In this document: piece after piece, positions 8,159-17,200 of the stretch | Numbering within the stretch: the first letter of the stretch is position 1 | Layout of the letters: each line of letters opens with the position of its first letter | Assembly (NCBI GenBank): GCA_023390555.1 | Contig: JAEWCQ010000033.1 | Span: 124,001-188,000, forward strand | Length of the DNA: 64,000 nucleotides | Origin: Bacillota bacterium | GTDB lineage: Bacteria > Bacillota > Clostridia > Lachnospirales > Lachnospiraceae | Direction of reading: 5' to 3' | Made by a program: the position numbers and the translations under genes | Notes under the pieces: generated by a model | What the model was told of the DNA's origin: nothing | The model's input: only the letters and a program-made list of their open reading frames with translations | Database searches by the model: none

Positions 8159-8205
8159 AAAAATCCACATTAAATTTTACGATTCATCGACAATTTAATG
8201 TGGAT
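8159..8205 (-). terminator. murC intrinsic terminator, stem shared with a DnaA box
   Basis: Perfect 14-bp arms (8164-8177 and 8192-8205) surround a 14-nt loop. On the minus strand the second arm runs into six T. It terminates murC transcription. The first arm on the minus strand contains most of a TTATCCACA box. Confidence 0.75.
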
Positions 8206-8216
8206 AATGTGGATAA
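8199..8216. promoter_or_regulatory. Two abutting DnaA boxes at the end of murC
   Basis: TGTGGATAA occurs at 8199-8207 and again at 8208-8216, immediately downstream of the murC stop codon. With the triplet at 8035 this gives five DnaA boxes within about 180 bp of AT-rich DNA. There is no dnaA/dnaN neighbourhood, so this is not the classical oriC. Confidence 0.75.
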
Positions 8217-8219
8217 CTT

Positions 8220-9596
8220 TTAGTTTAACAGTGTTTCGCCCACCTGATAAATATCTCCGGCGCCCATAGTTATCAACAGGTCATTGTTTATGCATTTTTC
8301 CTGAAGAAATTTTTCAATTTCTTCAAAAGATGGAAAATAATAGGATTCACATCCCAATTCCTGAAGCCCTTTCAGGATGGTTGTGGAGCTGATACCGATC
8401 GTATTTTTTTCACGTGCGGCGTAAATATCTGCAAGCACCACAATATCCGCCATAGAGAGTACTTTTGCAAACTCTTTTGCAAATGCCTGTGTTCTGGAAT
8501 AAGTGTGAGGCTGAAATACACAGATGATACGTCCGTGCGGATAATTCTGGGCGGCCGTCAGAGTCGCTGCAACCTCGGTCGGATGGTGTGCATAGTCATC
8601 AATGATCGTGATACCGTCTCTGGTGCCCTTGTATTCAAAACGTCTGTGGGTACCGCCAAAACGAAGGAGTCCCTCGGTAATATCGTCCATGGATAGACCA
8701 AGATTCAGGCACAGGGCGATAGAGGCAAGGGAGTTTGCCACGTTATGCTCACCTGGTACACTTAACGTAACAGTTCCGAGCACTTCATCCCGATGCATTG
8801 CGGTGTAAGTTGCACATGCTTTTTCATTATATTCGATATTTTTGGCATAATATTCGCAGTTCGCGCATAAACCATAAGTGATGACATCGCAGTCAAGCCC
8901 CGCTGTGATCGCAGCAAAATTCTCGATTTCACCGTTGATGATCACTGCCCCATCCTTTGCGGTGTTCGATGCAAAGCGGTGAAAAGAGTGACGAATGTCA
9001 TCGATATCCTTGAAGAAATCAAGGTGTTCTGCCTCTACACTTGTAATAATGCTGTACATTGGATAAAAGTTTAGAAAGCTGTTGGTGTATTCACAGGCTT
9101 CGGTGATAAATACGTCAGAACTGCCGACACGGATATTGCCGCCGATGGAATCTAAGATGCCTCCCACTGAAATCGTAGGGTCCTTGCTGGCGCATAACAG
9201 AATCTGAGAAATCATAGAAGTTGTAGTGGTCTTACCGTGCGTTCCTGCAACTGCTATGGAATGCTGGTAGTTCTCCATAATCTGGCCAAGCAGTTCGGCA
9301 CGTGAAAGCATTGGTATGCCGGCTTCTTTCACGGCAATATATTCGGGATTATCTTCGCGGATGGCTGCGGTGTAGACAACCAGCTGTGGTTTCTCTTCTA
9401 TATTAGATGCATCCTGCCCAATAAATATTTTGGTGCCTTTTGCACTGAGTCTGTCTGTAAGATCGGAACTTTTGGAATCAGAGCCTGAGATTTGAAACCC
9501 CTCTTTTAAAAGAATCTCGGCTAAGCCGCTCATGCTGATACCACCGATTCCGATAAAATGAATATGAATCGGTTGCTGAAAATTGATTTTGTACAT
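8220..9596 (-). CDS. murC: UDP-N-acetylmuramate--L-alanine ligase
   Basis: MurC adds L-alanine to UDP-MurNAc in the cytosolic stage of peptidoglycan synthesis. Family features appear in order: the UDP-binding loop GIGGISMSGLAEIL (residue 16), ATP loop GTHGKTTTTSMI (about 118), EACEYTNSFL (about 180) and DDYAHHPTEV (about 345). At 458 aa it is full length. It is monocistronic: its own promoter lies at 9647 and its terminator at 8159, with DnaA boxes directly after the stop codon. Confidence 0.96.
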   Translation of the reverse strand: MYKINFQQPIHIHFIGIGGISMSGLAEILLKEGFQISGSDSKSSDLTDRLSAKGTKIFIGQDASNIEEKPQLVVYTAAIREDNPEYIAVKEAGIPMLSRAELLGQIMENYQHSIAVAGTHGKTTTTSMISQILLCASKDPTISVGGILDSIGGNIRVGSSDVFITEACEYTNSFLNFYPMYSIITSVEAEHLDFFKDIDDIRHSFHRFASNTAKDGAVIINGEIENFAAITAGLDCDVITYGLCANCEYYAKNIEYNEKACATYTAMHRDEVLGTVTLSVPGEHNVANSLASIALCLNLGLSMDDITEGLLRFGGTHRRFEYKGTRDGITIIDDYAHHPTEVAATLTAAQNYPHGRIICVFQPHTYSRTQAFAKEFAKVLSMADIVVLADIYAAREKNTIGISSTTILKGLQELGCESYYFPSFEEIEKFLQEKCINNDLLITMGAGDIYQVGETLLN

Positions 9597-9646
9597 AATG
9601 ATTACCTGCCTGATTTGTTTTGTTACTTATTTTTAGTTACTTCCTT

Positions 9647-9674
9647 ATTATAACCATATATATGAAATTTGCAA
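9647..9674 (-). promoter_or_regulatory. murC promoter
   Basis: TTGCAA (9674-9669) and TATAAT (9652-9647) are separated by 16 nt on the minus strand, about 50 nt before the murC start. The rest of 9675-9836 is AT-rich with no convincing gene. Confidence 0.65.
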
Positions 9675-9836
9675 ATTAATTTCATATTGCAAAATTATTT
9701 CTACAAATTGAATTTTTTATGAAAACATGTACAAAGAAAAAATACCACAGTGTTCTGTTAGCTAAAAAAATAAAAAAATTAATTGTGCAAACTCACGAAA
9801 ATCAATTGGATATTGGCATAAAATTGTATAAAATGA

Positions 9837-9865
9837 TGTACAAAGTGTTGCGCTTGTGGTATAAT
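9837..9865 (+). promoter_or_regulatory. glgC promoter
   Basis: TGTACA (9837-9842), a 17-nt spacer and TATAAT (9860-9865) precede glgC by about 40 nt. It probably drives glgC-glgD. Confidence 0.65.
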
Positions 9866-9908
9866 TTTATATGTAATAAAACCCAGAATATGACGAGAGG
9901 TGAATGAC

Positions 9909-11183
9909 GTGATTAAAAAAGAGATGATTGCCATGCTTTTGGCAGGTGGGCAGGGGAGCCGCCTTGGGGTTTTGACTTCGGGAGTTGCAAAACCTGCAGT
10001 AGCTTTTGGGGGGAAATACAGAATTATTGATTTTCCGCTTAGTAACTGTATTAACTCTGGTATCGATACTGTGGGCGTCTTAACTCAGTACCAGCCGCTT
10101 AGACTGAACACGCACATCGGAATAGGTATTCCGTGGGATCTTGATCGTAATAATGGAGGCGTAACCGTTCTTCCGCCGTATGAAAAGAGCGACAACAGTG
10201 AGTGGTATTCCGGGACAGCGAATGCCATATACCAGAATTTGAAGTATATGGAGAGCTACAATCCGGATTATGTGCTGATTCTTTCCGGAGATCACATTTA
10301 TAAGATGGATTATGAGGTCATGCTTGATTTTCATAAAGCCAACCATGCAGATGTGACAATTGCCACAATGCCTGTTCCGATGGAAGAAGCCAGCCGTTTT
10401 GGTATTGTGATTACGGATGAGGAGAAGAGAATAACAGAATTTGAGGAAAAGCCGGAACAACCGAGAAGTAATCTCGCATCAATGGGTATTTATATTTTCA
10501 GCTGGCAAGTGCTGAAAGAAGGTCTTCTTGCAAGGAAAGACCAGAGTAATTGTGATTTTGGCAAGCATATCATTCCTTATTGTCATGAAAACGGAAAGAG
10601 GCTGTTTGCTTATGAATATAATGGCTACTGGAAAGATGTCGGCACACTCGGTTCCTATTGGGAAGCGAATATGGAGCTGATCGATCTGATTCCGGAGTTT
10701 AATCTTTACGAAGAATATTGGAAGATCTATACCAAGAGCGACATGATCGCACCTCAGTATTTTTCTTCCGAAACGGTAGTGGAAAAGAGTATTGTAGGTG
10801 AGGGAACGGAGGTGTTCGGAGAAATCTACAGTTCTGTAATCGGAGCCGGTGTTACGATCGGCAAGGGTGCTGTGATCCGGGATTCCATTATTATGCGGGA
10901 TGCGGTGATCGGGGAAAAAACCATCATTGAAAAAGCAATCGTGGCAGAAGGGTGTAAAATTGGCAGTAACGTACACCTTGGTGAAGGGGCATATGCAGAG
11001 AGCAAACTGAATGCGAAAGTATATGCGTTTGACCTTGTTACCGTCGGTGAGAATTCTGTGATTCCGGATGGGGTTACCGTCGGTAAGAATACGGCAATTT
11101 CCGGAGTGACGACGGGAGCTGACTATCCGAATGACATGCTTGCCGGAGGCGAATACATAATTAAGGAAGGTGACAGATCATGA
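9909..11183 (+). CDS. glgC: Glucose-1-phosphate adenylyltransferase, catalytic subunit
   Basis: GlgC makes ADP-glucose from ATP and glucose 1-phosphate for glycogen synthesis. The nucleotidyltransferase signature MLLAGGQGSRLGVLTSGVAKPAV is at the N-terminus, followed by the substrate regions WYSGTANAIYQN and GDHIYKMDY, and a C-terminal left-handed beta-helix of hexapeptide repeats from about residue 290. A GTG at 9909 is 5-8 nt after GAGAGGTGA and is preferred over GTG at 9900, which overlaps that site. The stop overlaps the glgD start as ATGA, so the two subunits are coupled. Confidence 0.94.
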   Translation: MIKKEMIAMLLAGGQGSRLGVLTSGVAKPAVAFGGKYRIIDFPLSNCINSGIDTVGVLTQYQPLRLNTHIGIGIPWDLDRNNGGVTVLPPYEKSDNSEWYSGTANAIYQNLKYMESYNPDYVLILSGDHIYKMDYEVMLDFHKANHADVTIATMPVPMEEASRFGIVITDEEKRITEFEEKPEQPRSNLASMGIYIFSWQVLKEGLLARKDQSNCDFGKHIIPYCHENGKRLFAYEYNGYWKDVGTLGSYWEANMELIDLIPEFNLYEEYWKIYTKSDMIAPQYFSSETVVEKSIVGEGTEVFGEIYSSVIGAGVTIGKGAVIRDSIIMRDAVIGEKTIIEKAIVAEGCKIGSNVHLGEGAYAESKLNAKVYAFDLVTVGENSVIPDGVTVGKNTAISGVTTGADYPNDMLAGGEYIIKEGDRS

Positions 11184-12298
11184 AGGCATTAGGTATCATT
11201 TTGGCAGGCGGAAATAACAGCCGGATGCAGGAACTTTCCAATAAAAGAGCAATTGCGGCAATGCCGATTGGCGGAAGCTTTCGATGCATAGATTTTGCAT
11301 TGAGTAATATGAGCAACTCACACATTCAGACAGTCGCGGTGCTGACGCAGTATAATTCCCGTTCCTTAAACGAACATCTGAGTTCTTCCAAATGGTGGGA
11401 TTTTGGAAGAAAACAGGGTGGATTATATATATTCACGCCGACGATCACCGCAGATAACAGCTGGTGGTATCGCGGAACTGCAGATGCGATGTACCAGAAC
11501 ATTGACTTTTTAAAGCGGCGCCATGAACCATATGTGATTATCACAGGCGGTGACTGCGCATATAAGCTGGATTACAATAAAGTGCTGGATTACCATATTT
11601 CAAAGAAGGCGGATATCACGGTAGTCTGCAAAGACATGCCGACGAATGCGGATATCAGACGCTTTGGTGTGTTGCGCATGAACGAGGATTCACGCATTAC
11701 GGAATTTGAAGAAAAGCCTATGGTAGCTCATTCCAACACCATTTCGACCGGAATTTATGTGATCCGCAGAAGACAGTTGATCGAACTGCTCGAGCGGTGC
11801 GAGGAGGAGGGCCGTTATGATTTTGTGACGGATATCCTGATTCGCTATAAGAACATGAAGCGTATCTATGGATTTAAGATGGACTCTTACTGGAGTAATA
11901 TAGCAACAGTGGATTCTTATTATCAGACCAATATGGACTTCCTGAAAGCGGAAGTACGGCAGTATTTCTTCCGTGATTATCCGCTGATCTATTCCAAGGT
12001 GGATGATTATCCGCCGGCAAAGTTCAATGTCGGTTCTGACGTCCACAACAGTCTGATATCCAGCGGCTGTATTATTAACAGTAAAGTAGAGAATTCAATC
12101 TTATTCAAAAATGTATTTGTGGGTAAGAACTGTATCATTAAGAATTCCATCATTTTAAATGAAGTATATATTGGAGATAATACACACATTGAAAATTGTA
12201 TCGTTGAAAGTAGGGGTACTTTGAAAGCGAATACATATTACAGTGGGGACAATGGTGTAAAGATCGTGCAGGAGCACAACGCAAGATATATGCTTTAA
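11180..12298 (+). CDS. glgD: Glucose-1-phosphate adenylyltransferase, GlgD subunit
   Basis: This GlgC paralogue (372 aa) is shorter. Its N-terminal loop is degenerate (ILAGGNNSRMQELSNKRAIA) compared with the GSRLxxLTxxxAKPAV of GlgC, as in Firmicute GlgD proteins that modulate GlgC in a heteromeric complex. It retains WWYRGTADAMYQN and a beta-helix tail. Translation is coupled to glgC through an ATGA overlap. Weak catalytic activity of its own is expected from the family, not proven here. Confidence 0.92.
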   Translation: MKALGIILAGGNNSRMQELSNKRAIAAMPIGGSFRCIDFALSNMSNSHIQTVAVLTQYNSRSLNEHLSSSKWWDFGRKQGGLYIFTPTITADNSWWYRGTADAMYQNIDFLKRRHEPYVIITGGDCAYKLDYNKVLDYHISKKADITVVCKDMPTNADIRRFGVLRMNEDSRITEFEEKPMVAHSNTISTGIYVIRRRQLIELLERCEEEGRYDFVTDILIRYKNMKRIYGFKMDSYWSNIATVDSYYQTNMDFLKAEVRQYFFRDYPLIYSKVDDYPPAKFNVGSDVHNSLISSGCIINSKVENSILFKNVFVGKNCIIKNSIILNEVYIGDNTHIENCIVESRGTLKANTYYSGDNGVKIVQEHNARYML

Positions 12299-12343
12299 AC
12301 ATAGGAAGGCAGAAGGTACTTAAATCGAAAGGGGCAAATGAAA

Positions 12344-12616
12344 ATGCAAATTACAGATGTGCGGGTACGTAAGGTGGAGAAGGAAGGAAAGATGAAGGCA
12401 ATCGTTTCCATCACGATTGACGAAGAGTTCGTAGTACATGACATTAAGGTAATTGACGGGGAAAAGGGGCTGTTTATCGCAATGCCAAGCAGAAAAGCAG
12501 CCGACGGAGAGTATCGTGATATTGCGCATCCGATCAATTCGGAGACAAGAAACAGGATACAGAAAATCATCCTTCAAAAATACGAGGAGGAAATGGCAGC
12601 GTTAGAAGCAGAGTAA
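12344..12616 (+). CDS. spoVG: SpoVG regulator
   Basis: The protein (about 90 aa) starts MQITDVRVRKVEKEGKMKAIVSITIDEEFVVHDIKVIDG, the conserved SpoVG beta-sheet core, followed by FIAMPSRK and AHPINSETR. SpoVG binds nucleic acid and affects septation, sporulation and envelope gene expression in Firmicutes. ATG at 12344 is about 9 nt after AAAGGGG; ATG at 12338 is only 3 nt away, so the downstream one is preferred. It is followed by a large hairpin terminator, so it is separated transcriptionally from the glmU-like gene. Confidence 0.93.
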   Translation: MQITDVRVRKVEKEGKMKAIVSITIDEEFVVHDIKVIDGEKGLFIAMPSRKAADGEYRDIAHPINSETRNRIQKIILQKYEEEMAALEAE

Positions 12617-12647
12617 CTGGATTTCTGCTTCGGCGGACGGGTGCGGA

Positions 12648-12732
12648 GATATCAGATTGATTCATTTTCCTGGAGATTCACAGATTTTTTGTTTGTGTTT
12701 TCCAGGAACCTGGATCTTTCTGATATCTTTTT
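12648..12732 (+). terminator. Long nested terminator after spoVG
   Basis: Outer arms AGATATCAGA (12648-12657) and TCTGATATCT (about 12719-12728) enclose a second stem TTCCTGGA/TCCAGGAA and an inner CACA/TGTG pair, ending in five T. This is an unusually long (about 80 nt), multi-tier structure for a terminator. Confidence 0.6.
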
Positions 12733-12815
12733 GTTTCCTGGAAAAGACCCTGTCAGAATAAAGTACGTCTCTCTTTGAAATGAGAAACGCGCTGTGTGCC
12801 GGCGTGAAAAACAGG

Positions 12816-12844
12816 ATGACAAAATCGGGAAAGTCCTGTAAAAT
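12816..12844 (+). promoter_or_regulatory. Promoter of the glmU-pth-mfd operon
   Basis: ATGACA (12816-12821), a 17-nt spacer and TAAAAT (12839-12844) lie 40 nt before the glmU-like start. Confidence 0.6.
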
Positions 12845-12883
12845 GGCAAATAGACAATGCGTATAAATAATGGAGGATTGGTT

Positions 12884-13633
12884 ATGGATACATTAAAAGC
12901 GGTCATTCTGGCAGCAGGAAAAGGTACCAGAATGAAATCGGATTTACCGAAGGTCGTACATACCATTCATGATAGATGTCTTGTGGATTATGTCATAGAT
13001 GCAGCAAAAGGAGCCGGTGCCAAGGAAATCTGTCTGGTGGTTGGTTATCAGGCGGAAGTCGTAAAAAGAAGTATTGCGGCAAAAGATGTTTCTTTTGCAA
13101 TGCAGGAAGAGCAGCTGGGAACCGGCCATGCAGTAAGATGTGCGAAGGATTTTCTGGGAACAGGCGGGCAGACGCTGATTCTGTTTGGCGATACACCGCT
13201 GATTACCGCGCAGACTTTAAAGAGACTTCTGACCTATCATACACAAAAAGGGAATGCAGTCACCGTGCTGTCCGCTTGGGTTGAGAACCCGGCAGGATAC
13301 GGAAGAATCATCCGGAACGCGGAAGGGACCTTTGTAAAGAGTGTGGAGCATAAGGATGCATCGCCGGAGGAGCGGAACTCACATGAGATCAATTCGGGTA
13401 TGTACATTTTCGATACGGACGAATTGCGGGAGGCGTTGGATAAAATCCAGCCCAACAATGCGCAGGGAGAATATTATCTGCCGGATACACTGACAATTAT
13501 AAAGGAAAAAGGACGTAAGGTGGATGCGTTTGCCCTGGAAAGCCCGGAGGATATTGCAGGCTGTAATGACCGGGAACAGCTGGCAGAGGCCGCGCAGATC
13601 ATCCGAAGAAGGGAACAGGAATGTATATCATAG
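12884..13633 (+). CDS. GlmU-type sugar-1-phosphate nucleotidyltransferase lacking the acetyltransferase domain
   Basis: The N-terminal uridylyltransferase half of GlmU is complete: ILAAGKGTRMKSDLPKVVH at residue 7, QEEQLGTGHAVRCA near 78, GDTPLI near 104 and NSGMYIFD near 170. The frame stops after about 249 residues, where GlmU normally continues with a roughly 200-residue left-handed beta-helix acetyltransferase. No remnant of that domain follows; pth begins inside the last codons. It likely makes UDP-GlcNAc from GlcNAc-1-P, but needs another source of acetylation. The start follows TGGAGG; the ATG at 12857 lies upstream of this site and is rejected. Confidence 0.85.
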   Translation: MDTLKAVILAAGKGTRMKSDLPKVVHTIHDRCLVDYVIDAAKGAGAKEICLVVGYQAEVVKRSIAAKDVSFAMQEEQLGTGHAVRCAKDFLGTGGQTLILFGDTPLITAQTLKRLLTYHTQKGNAVTVLSAWVENPAGYGRIIRNAEGTFVKSVEHKDASPEERNSHEINSGMYIFDTDELREALDKIQPNNAQGEYYLPDTLTIIKEKGRKVDAFALESPEDIAGCNDREQLAEAAQIIRRREQECIS

Positions 13634-14190
13634 CAGGACTTGGCAATCCGGGGAAACAATATGAACATACGAGACACAATGCCGGATTTGATGTCATTGA
13701 TTGTATTGCAGAAAAATATAATATTGATGTGACAGAACGAAAGCACAAGGCTTTGTGCGGCAAGGGCATTGTTGCAGGACAGAAGGCGGTTCTTGTAAAG
13801 CCGCAGACCTTCATGAATTTAAGCGGTGAAAGTATTATTGAGGTGTTAAATTACTATAAGGCAGACATTGCCACCGAACTGATTGTGATCTTTGATGATA
13901 TCAGTCTTGATCCGGGAAGACTCCGTATCCGTAAAAAAGGAAGTGCGGGCGGACATAACGGGATTAAGAATATCATTGCACATACCGGTACGCAGGAATT
14001 CCTGCGGATCAAAGTCGGAGTTGGAGAAAAACCGGCCGGCTGGGATCTGGCTGATTATGTGCTTGGGAGAATGAGCAGGGAAGACCGTGCGCTGGCGGAA
14101 GATGCGTTTCAGGAGGCAGTCAGTGCAATCGAGCTTCTTTTGGCGGGACAGACAGACAAGGCAATGAATGACTATAATGCAAAAAAATAG
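13621..14190 (+). CDS. pth: Peptidyl-tRNA hydrolase
   Basis: Pth releases tRNA from prematurely dropped peptidyl-tRNA. The family signature GLGNPGKQYEHTRHNAGFDV at the N-terminus includes the catalytic His, and VKPQTFMNLSG and FDDISLDPGRLRIR follow. Size (189 aa) is normal. Its start overlaps the end of the glmU-like gene by 13 bases, and mfd follows after 47 nt. The glmU-pth-mfd order is a common Firmicute arrangement. Confidence 0.96.
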   Translation: MYIIAGLGNPGKQYEHTRHNAGFDVIDCIAEKYNIDVTERKHKALCGKGIVAGQKAVLVKPQTFMNLSGESIIEVLNYYKADIATELIVIFDDISLDPGRLRIRKKGSAGGHNGIKNIIAHTGTQEFLRIKVGVGEKPAGWDLADYVLGRMSREDRALAEDAFQEAVSAIELLLAGQTDKAMNDYNAKK

Positions 14191-14237
14191 CAGCTGCATA
14201 TTGTAAGAAGGAAAGCCTTAGCAGGAAAGGGTTTGAA

Positions 14238-17200
14238 ATGAAAGCGTTTTTACAGCCAGTAGAAGAGCTGGAGGAACTGCAGGAGGCAAGAAAAAAGGTA
14301 AAGGCTTCCTGTGGAATTGTGCAGATATCCGGATGCATGGATGCACAGAAATCACATATGATCTATTCTTTGGACGATGGTTTTAAAAATAAAATCATCG
14401 TTACTTTTAGTGAACAGAAAGCCCGGGAAATTTATGAGGATTATCGGTTTTTTGACCGGAATCTTCTGACCTATCCGGCAAAGGACATCCTGTTTTATCA
14501 GTCTGATATCCGAGGCAATCTTCTGACCAAAGAGCGGATACAGGTATTAAAACAGCTTGCAGGGAAAAAGCCCGTTACGGTCATTACGACGTATGATGCG
14601 CTGATGAACCGGATGGCAGATCCGGATAACTTTATATCAGCAGTTCAAAAAATAGCGGTCGGAGACGAGCTGCATCTGGAAGAAATGAGCCGTAAACTCG
14701 TACAGATGGGGTATGTGAAAAATTATCAGGCCCAGGCACCGGGAGAGTTTGCCCTGCGTGGCGGCATCCTTGATATCTACCCGCTGACCGAAGAGAATCC
14801 TTACCGAATTGAGATGTGGGGCGACGAGATTGATTCCATCCGAAGTTTTGATGCGGAGAGCCAGCGCTCCATCGAGAATCTGGATACCGTGACAATCTAT
14901 CCGGCGGCAGAATTTGTATTGACCAGGGAAGCGGCTGATGCAGGGATTTTGAAGATAGAGAAAGAAAGCAAAAAAGTGGAAAAGAAATTCCGCGAAGAGA
15001 TGAGAACAGAAGAAGCCAATCGGGTGAAGACGAATTTCGAATCTCTGAAAGAAGAAGTGGAGGAGCTTGGCGGCGGCGCGAATATCGACAGCAGTATCCC
15101 GTATTTTTGGGACAACAGTGTCAGTTTGCTGGACTGTTTTGACAAGACCGAAACAATTGTGTTTCTTGATGAGCCGGTACGCCTTTTGGAACAGGGACGT
15201 GTCACAGAGCAGGAATTTTCGGAGAGCATGAAACAGCGTCTGGAGAAAGGGTATATTCTTCCCGGGCAGATGGAAGCACTCTATACCTCGACCGAGATAC
15301 GGGCCAGATTTTCGGGAATGCATTGCATTGCGATGGCAGTGCTTGACATGAAAGTCAATGAGCTGAATATCATGAGCCGTTATCATATACAGGCAAAAAG
15401 TGTAAATCCCTATAATAACAGTTTTGAACTGCTGGTAAAAGATCTGACCCGCTATAAGAAAAACGGATACCGGGTCATTGTGTTATCGGGTTCGAAAACA
15501 AGGGCCGAGCATCTGGCGAAAGATCTCATGGAGGAAGGACTGAACAGCTTTTTCTCGGAGGATTACAACCATATTGTAAAGCCTGGAGAAATCATGACGG
15601 CATATGGAAAGGTGAAGCGCGGTTACGAATATCCAATGCTGAAATTCGTGGTCATATCCGAAAGTGATATTTTCGGAAGCGAGAAAAAGAAAAAAAAGCG
15701 CCGTATTTATGAAGGGGAAAAGATACAGAGTTTCAGTGATCTGAATATCGGAGATTATGTGGTTCATGAGAATCATGGACTTGGAATTTACCGTGGAATT
15801 GAAAAGGTAGAAGTTGACAAGACGGTAAAGGATTACATTAAGATCGAATATGCAAAAGGAGGGAACCTTTATATCCTTGCGACCCAGCTCGAGCTGATAC
15901 AAAAGTATGCGGGTTCTGATGCGAAAAAGCCGAAACTGAACCGTCTTGGAAGTATGGAATGGAATAAGACCAAAACAAAGGTCCGCGGAGCGGTCAAAGA
16001 GATTGCCGAGGAACTTGTGCAGCTCTATGCCGTAAGGCAGAACAGGGAGGGCTTCGTATATGGTTCTGACACCGTATGGCAGAGGGAATTCGAGGAAATG
16101 TTCCCATTTGAGGAGACCGAGGATCAGGAGCTGGCCATCGATGCGACGAAAAAGGATATGGAAAGTACGAAGATTATGGACCGTCTGATCTGCGGAGACG
16201 TGGGCTACGGAAAGACGGAAGTCGCAATCCGTGCCGCTTTTAAGGCCGTACAGGAGGGAAAACAGGTGGTATATCTGGTCCCGACGACAATTCTTGCCCA
16301 GCAGCATTATAACACCTTTGTACAGCGTATGAAGGATTTCCCGGTAAGGGTCGATCTGCTCTGCCGTTTCCGTTCTTCGGGAGAACAGAAAAAGACGGTG
16401 GAAGATTTGAAAAAGGGAATGGTCGATATTGTCATAGGAACACATCGTGTCCTGTCCAAAGATGTGCAGTTTAAGGATCTCGGGCTTTTGATCATTGACG
16501 AGGAGCAGCGTTTTGGTGTTGCTCATAAGGAAAAGATCAAGCAGTTAAAGAACAATATTGATGTACTGACGCTGACGGCGACTCCGATTCCACGGACGCT
16601 GCACATGAGTCTGATTGGAATCCGGGATATGAGTGTGCTGGAAGAACCGCCGATGGACCGTATGGCGATTCAAACCTACGTTATGGAGTATAACGAAGAA
16701 ATGGTACGTGAGGCAATCCACCGTGAATTGGCACGGGGAGGGCAGGTATATTACGTTTTTAACCGCGTGAATCAGATCGCAGATATGGCGGTCAAACTGG
16801 AAACGCTCGTTCCGGACGCTTCCATCGCCTTTGCACATGGGCAGATGCGGGAAAAAGAGCTGGAAGATATCATGTACCGCTTTATCAACGGAGAGATTGA
16901 TGTGCTTGTTTCAACGACCATCATTGAGACGGGCCTGGATATCTCCAATGTCAACACGATGATCATTCACGATGCCGATAATATGGGGCTTTCGCAGCTG
17001 TACCAGCTGCGTGGTCGTGTCGGACGTTCCAACCGCACCGCCTATGCATTCCTGATGTACCGCAGGGATAAGATGCTCAAGGAAATTGCAGAGAAGCGTC
17101 TGGCGGCAATCCGGGAATACACGGAACTTGGCAGCGGCTTTAAGATTGCAATGCGGGATCTGGAACTGCGCGGAGCAGGAAATCTTCTGGGAGCACAGCA

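Noticed and set aside
8022..8219. Chromosomal replication origin
   Set aside because: DnaA boxes are present but dnaA, dnaN, rpmH and related genes are not, so classical oriC is unlikely.
9719..9907. 62-codon Lys-rich open frame before glgC
   Set aside because: No ribosome site; it spans the glgC promoter and AT-rich DNA.
15483..16526. 347-codon minus-strand open frame inside mfd
   Set aside because: Shadow of the mfd helicase domain; composition is that of an antisense frame.
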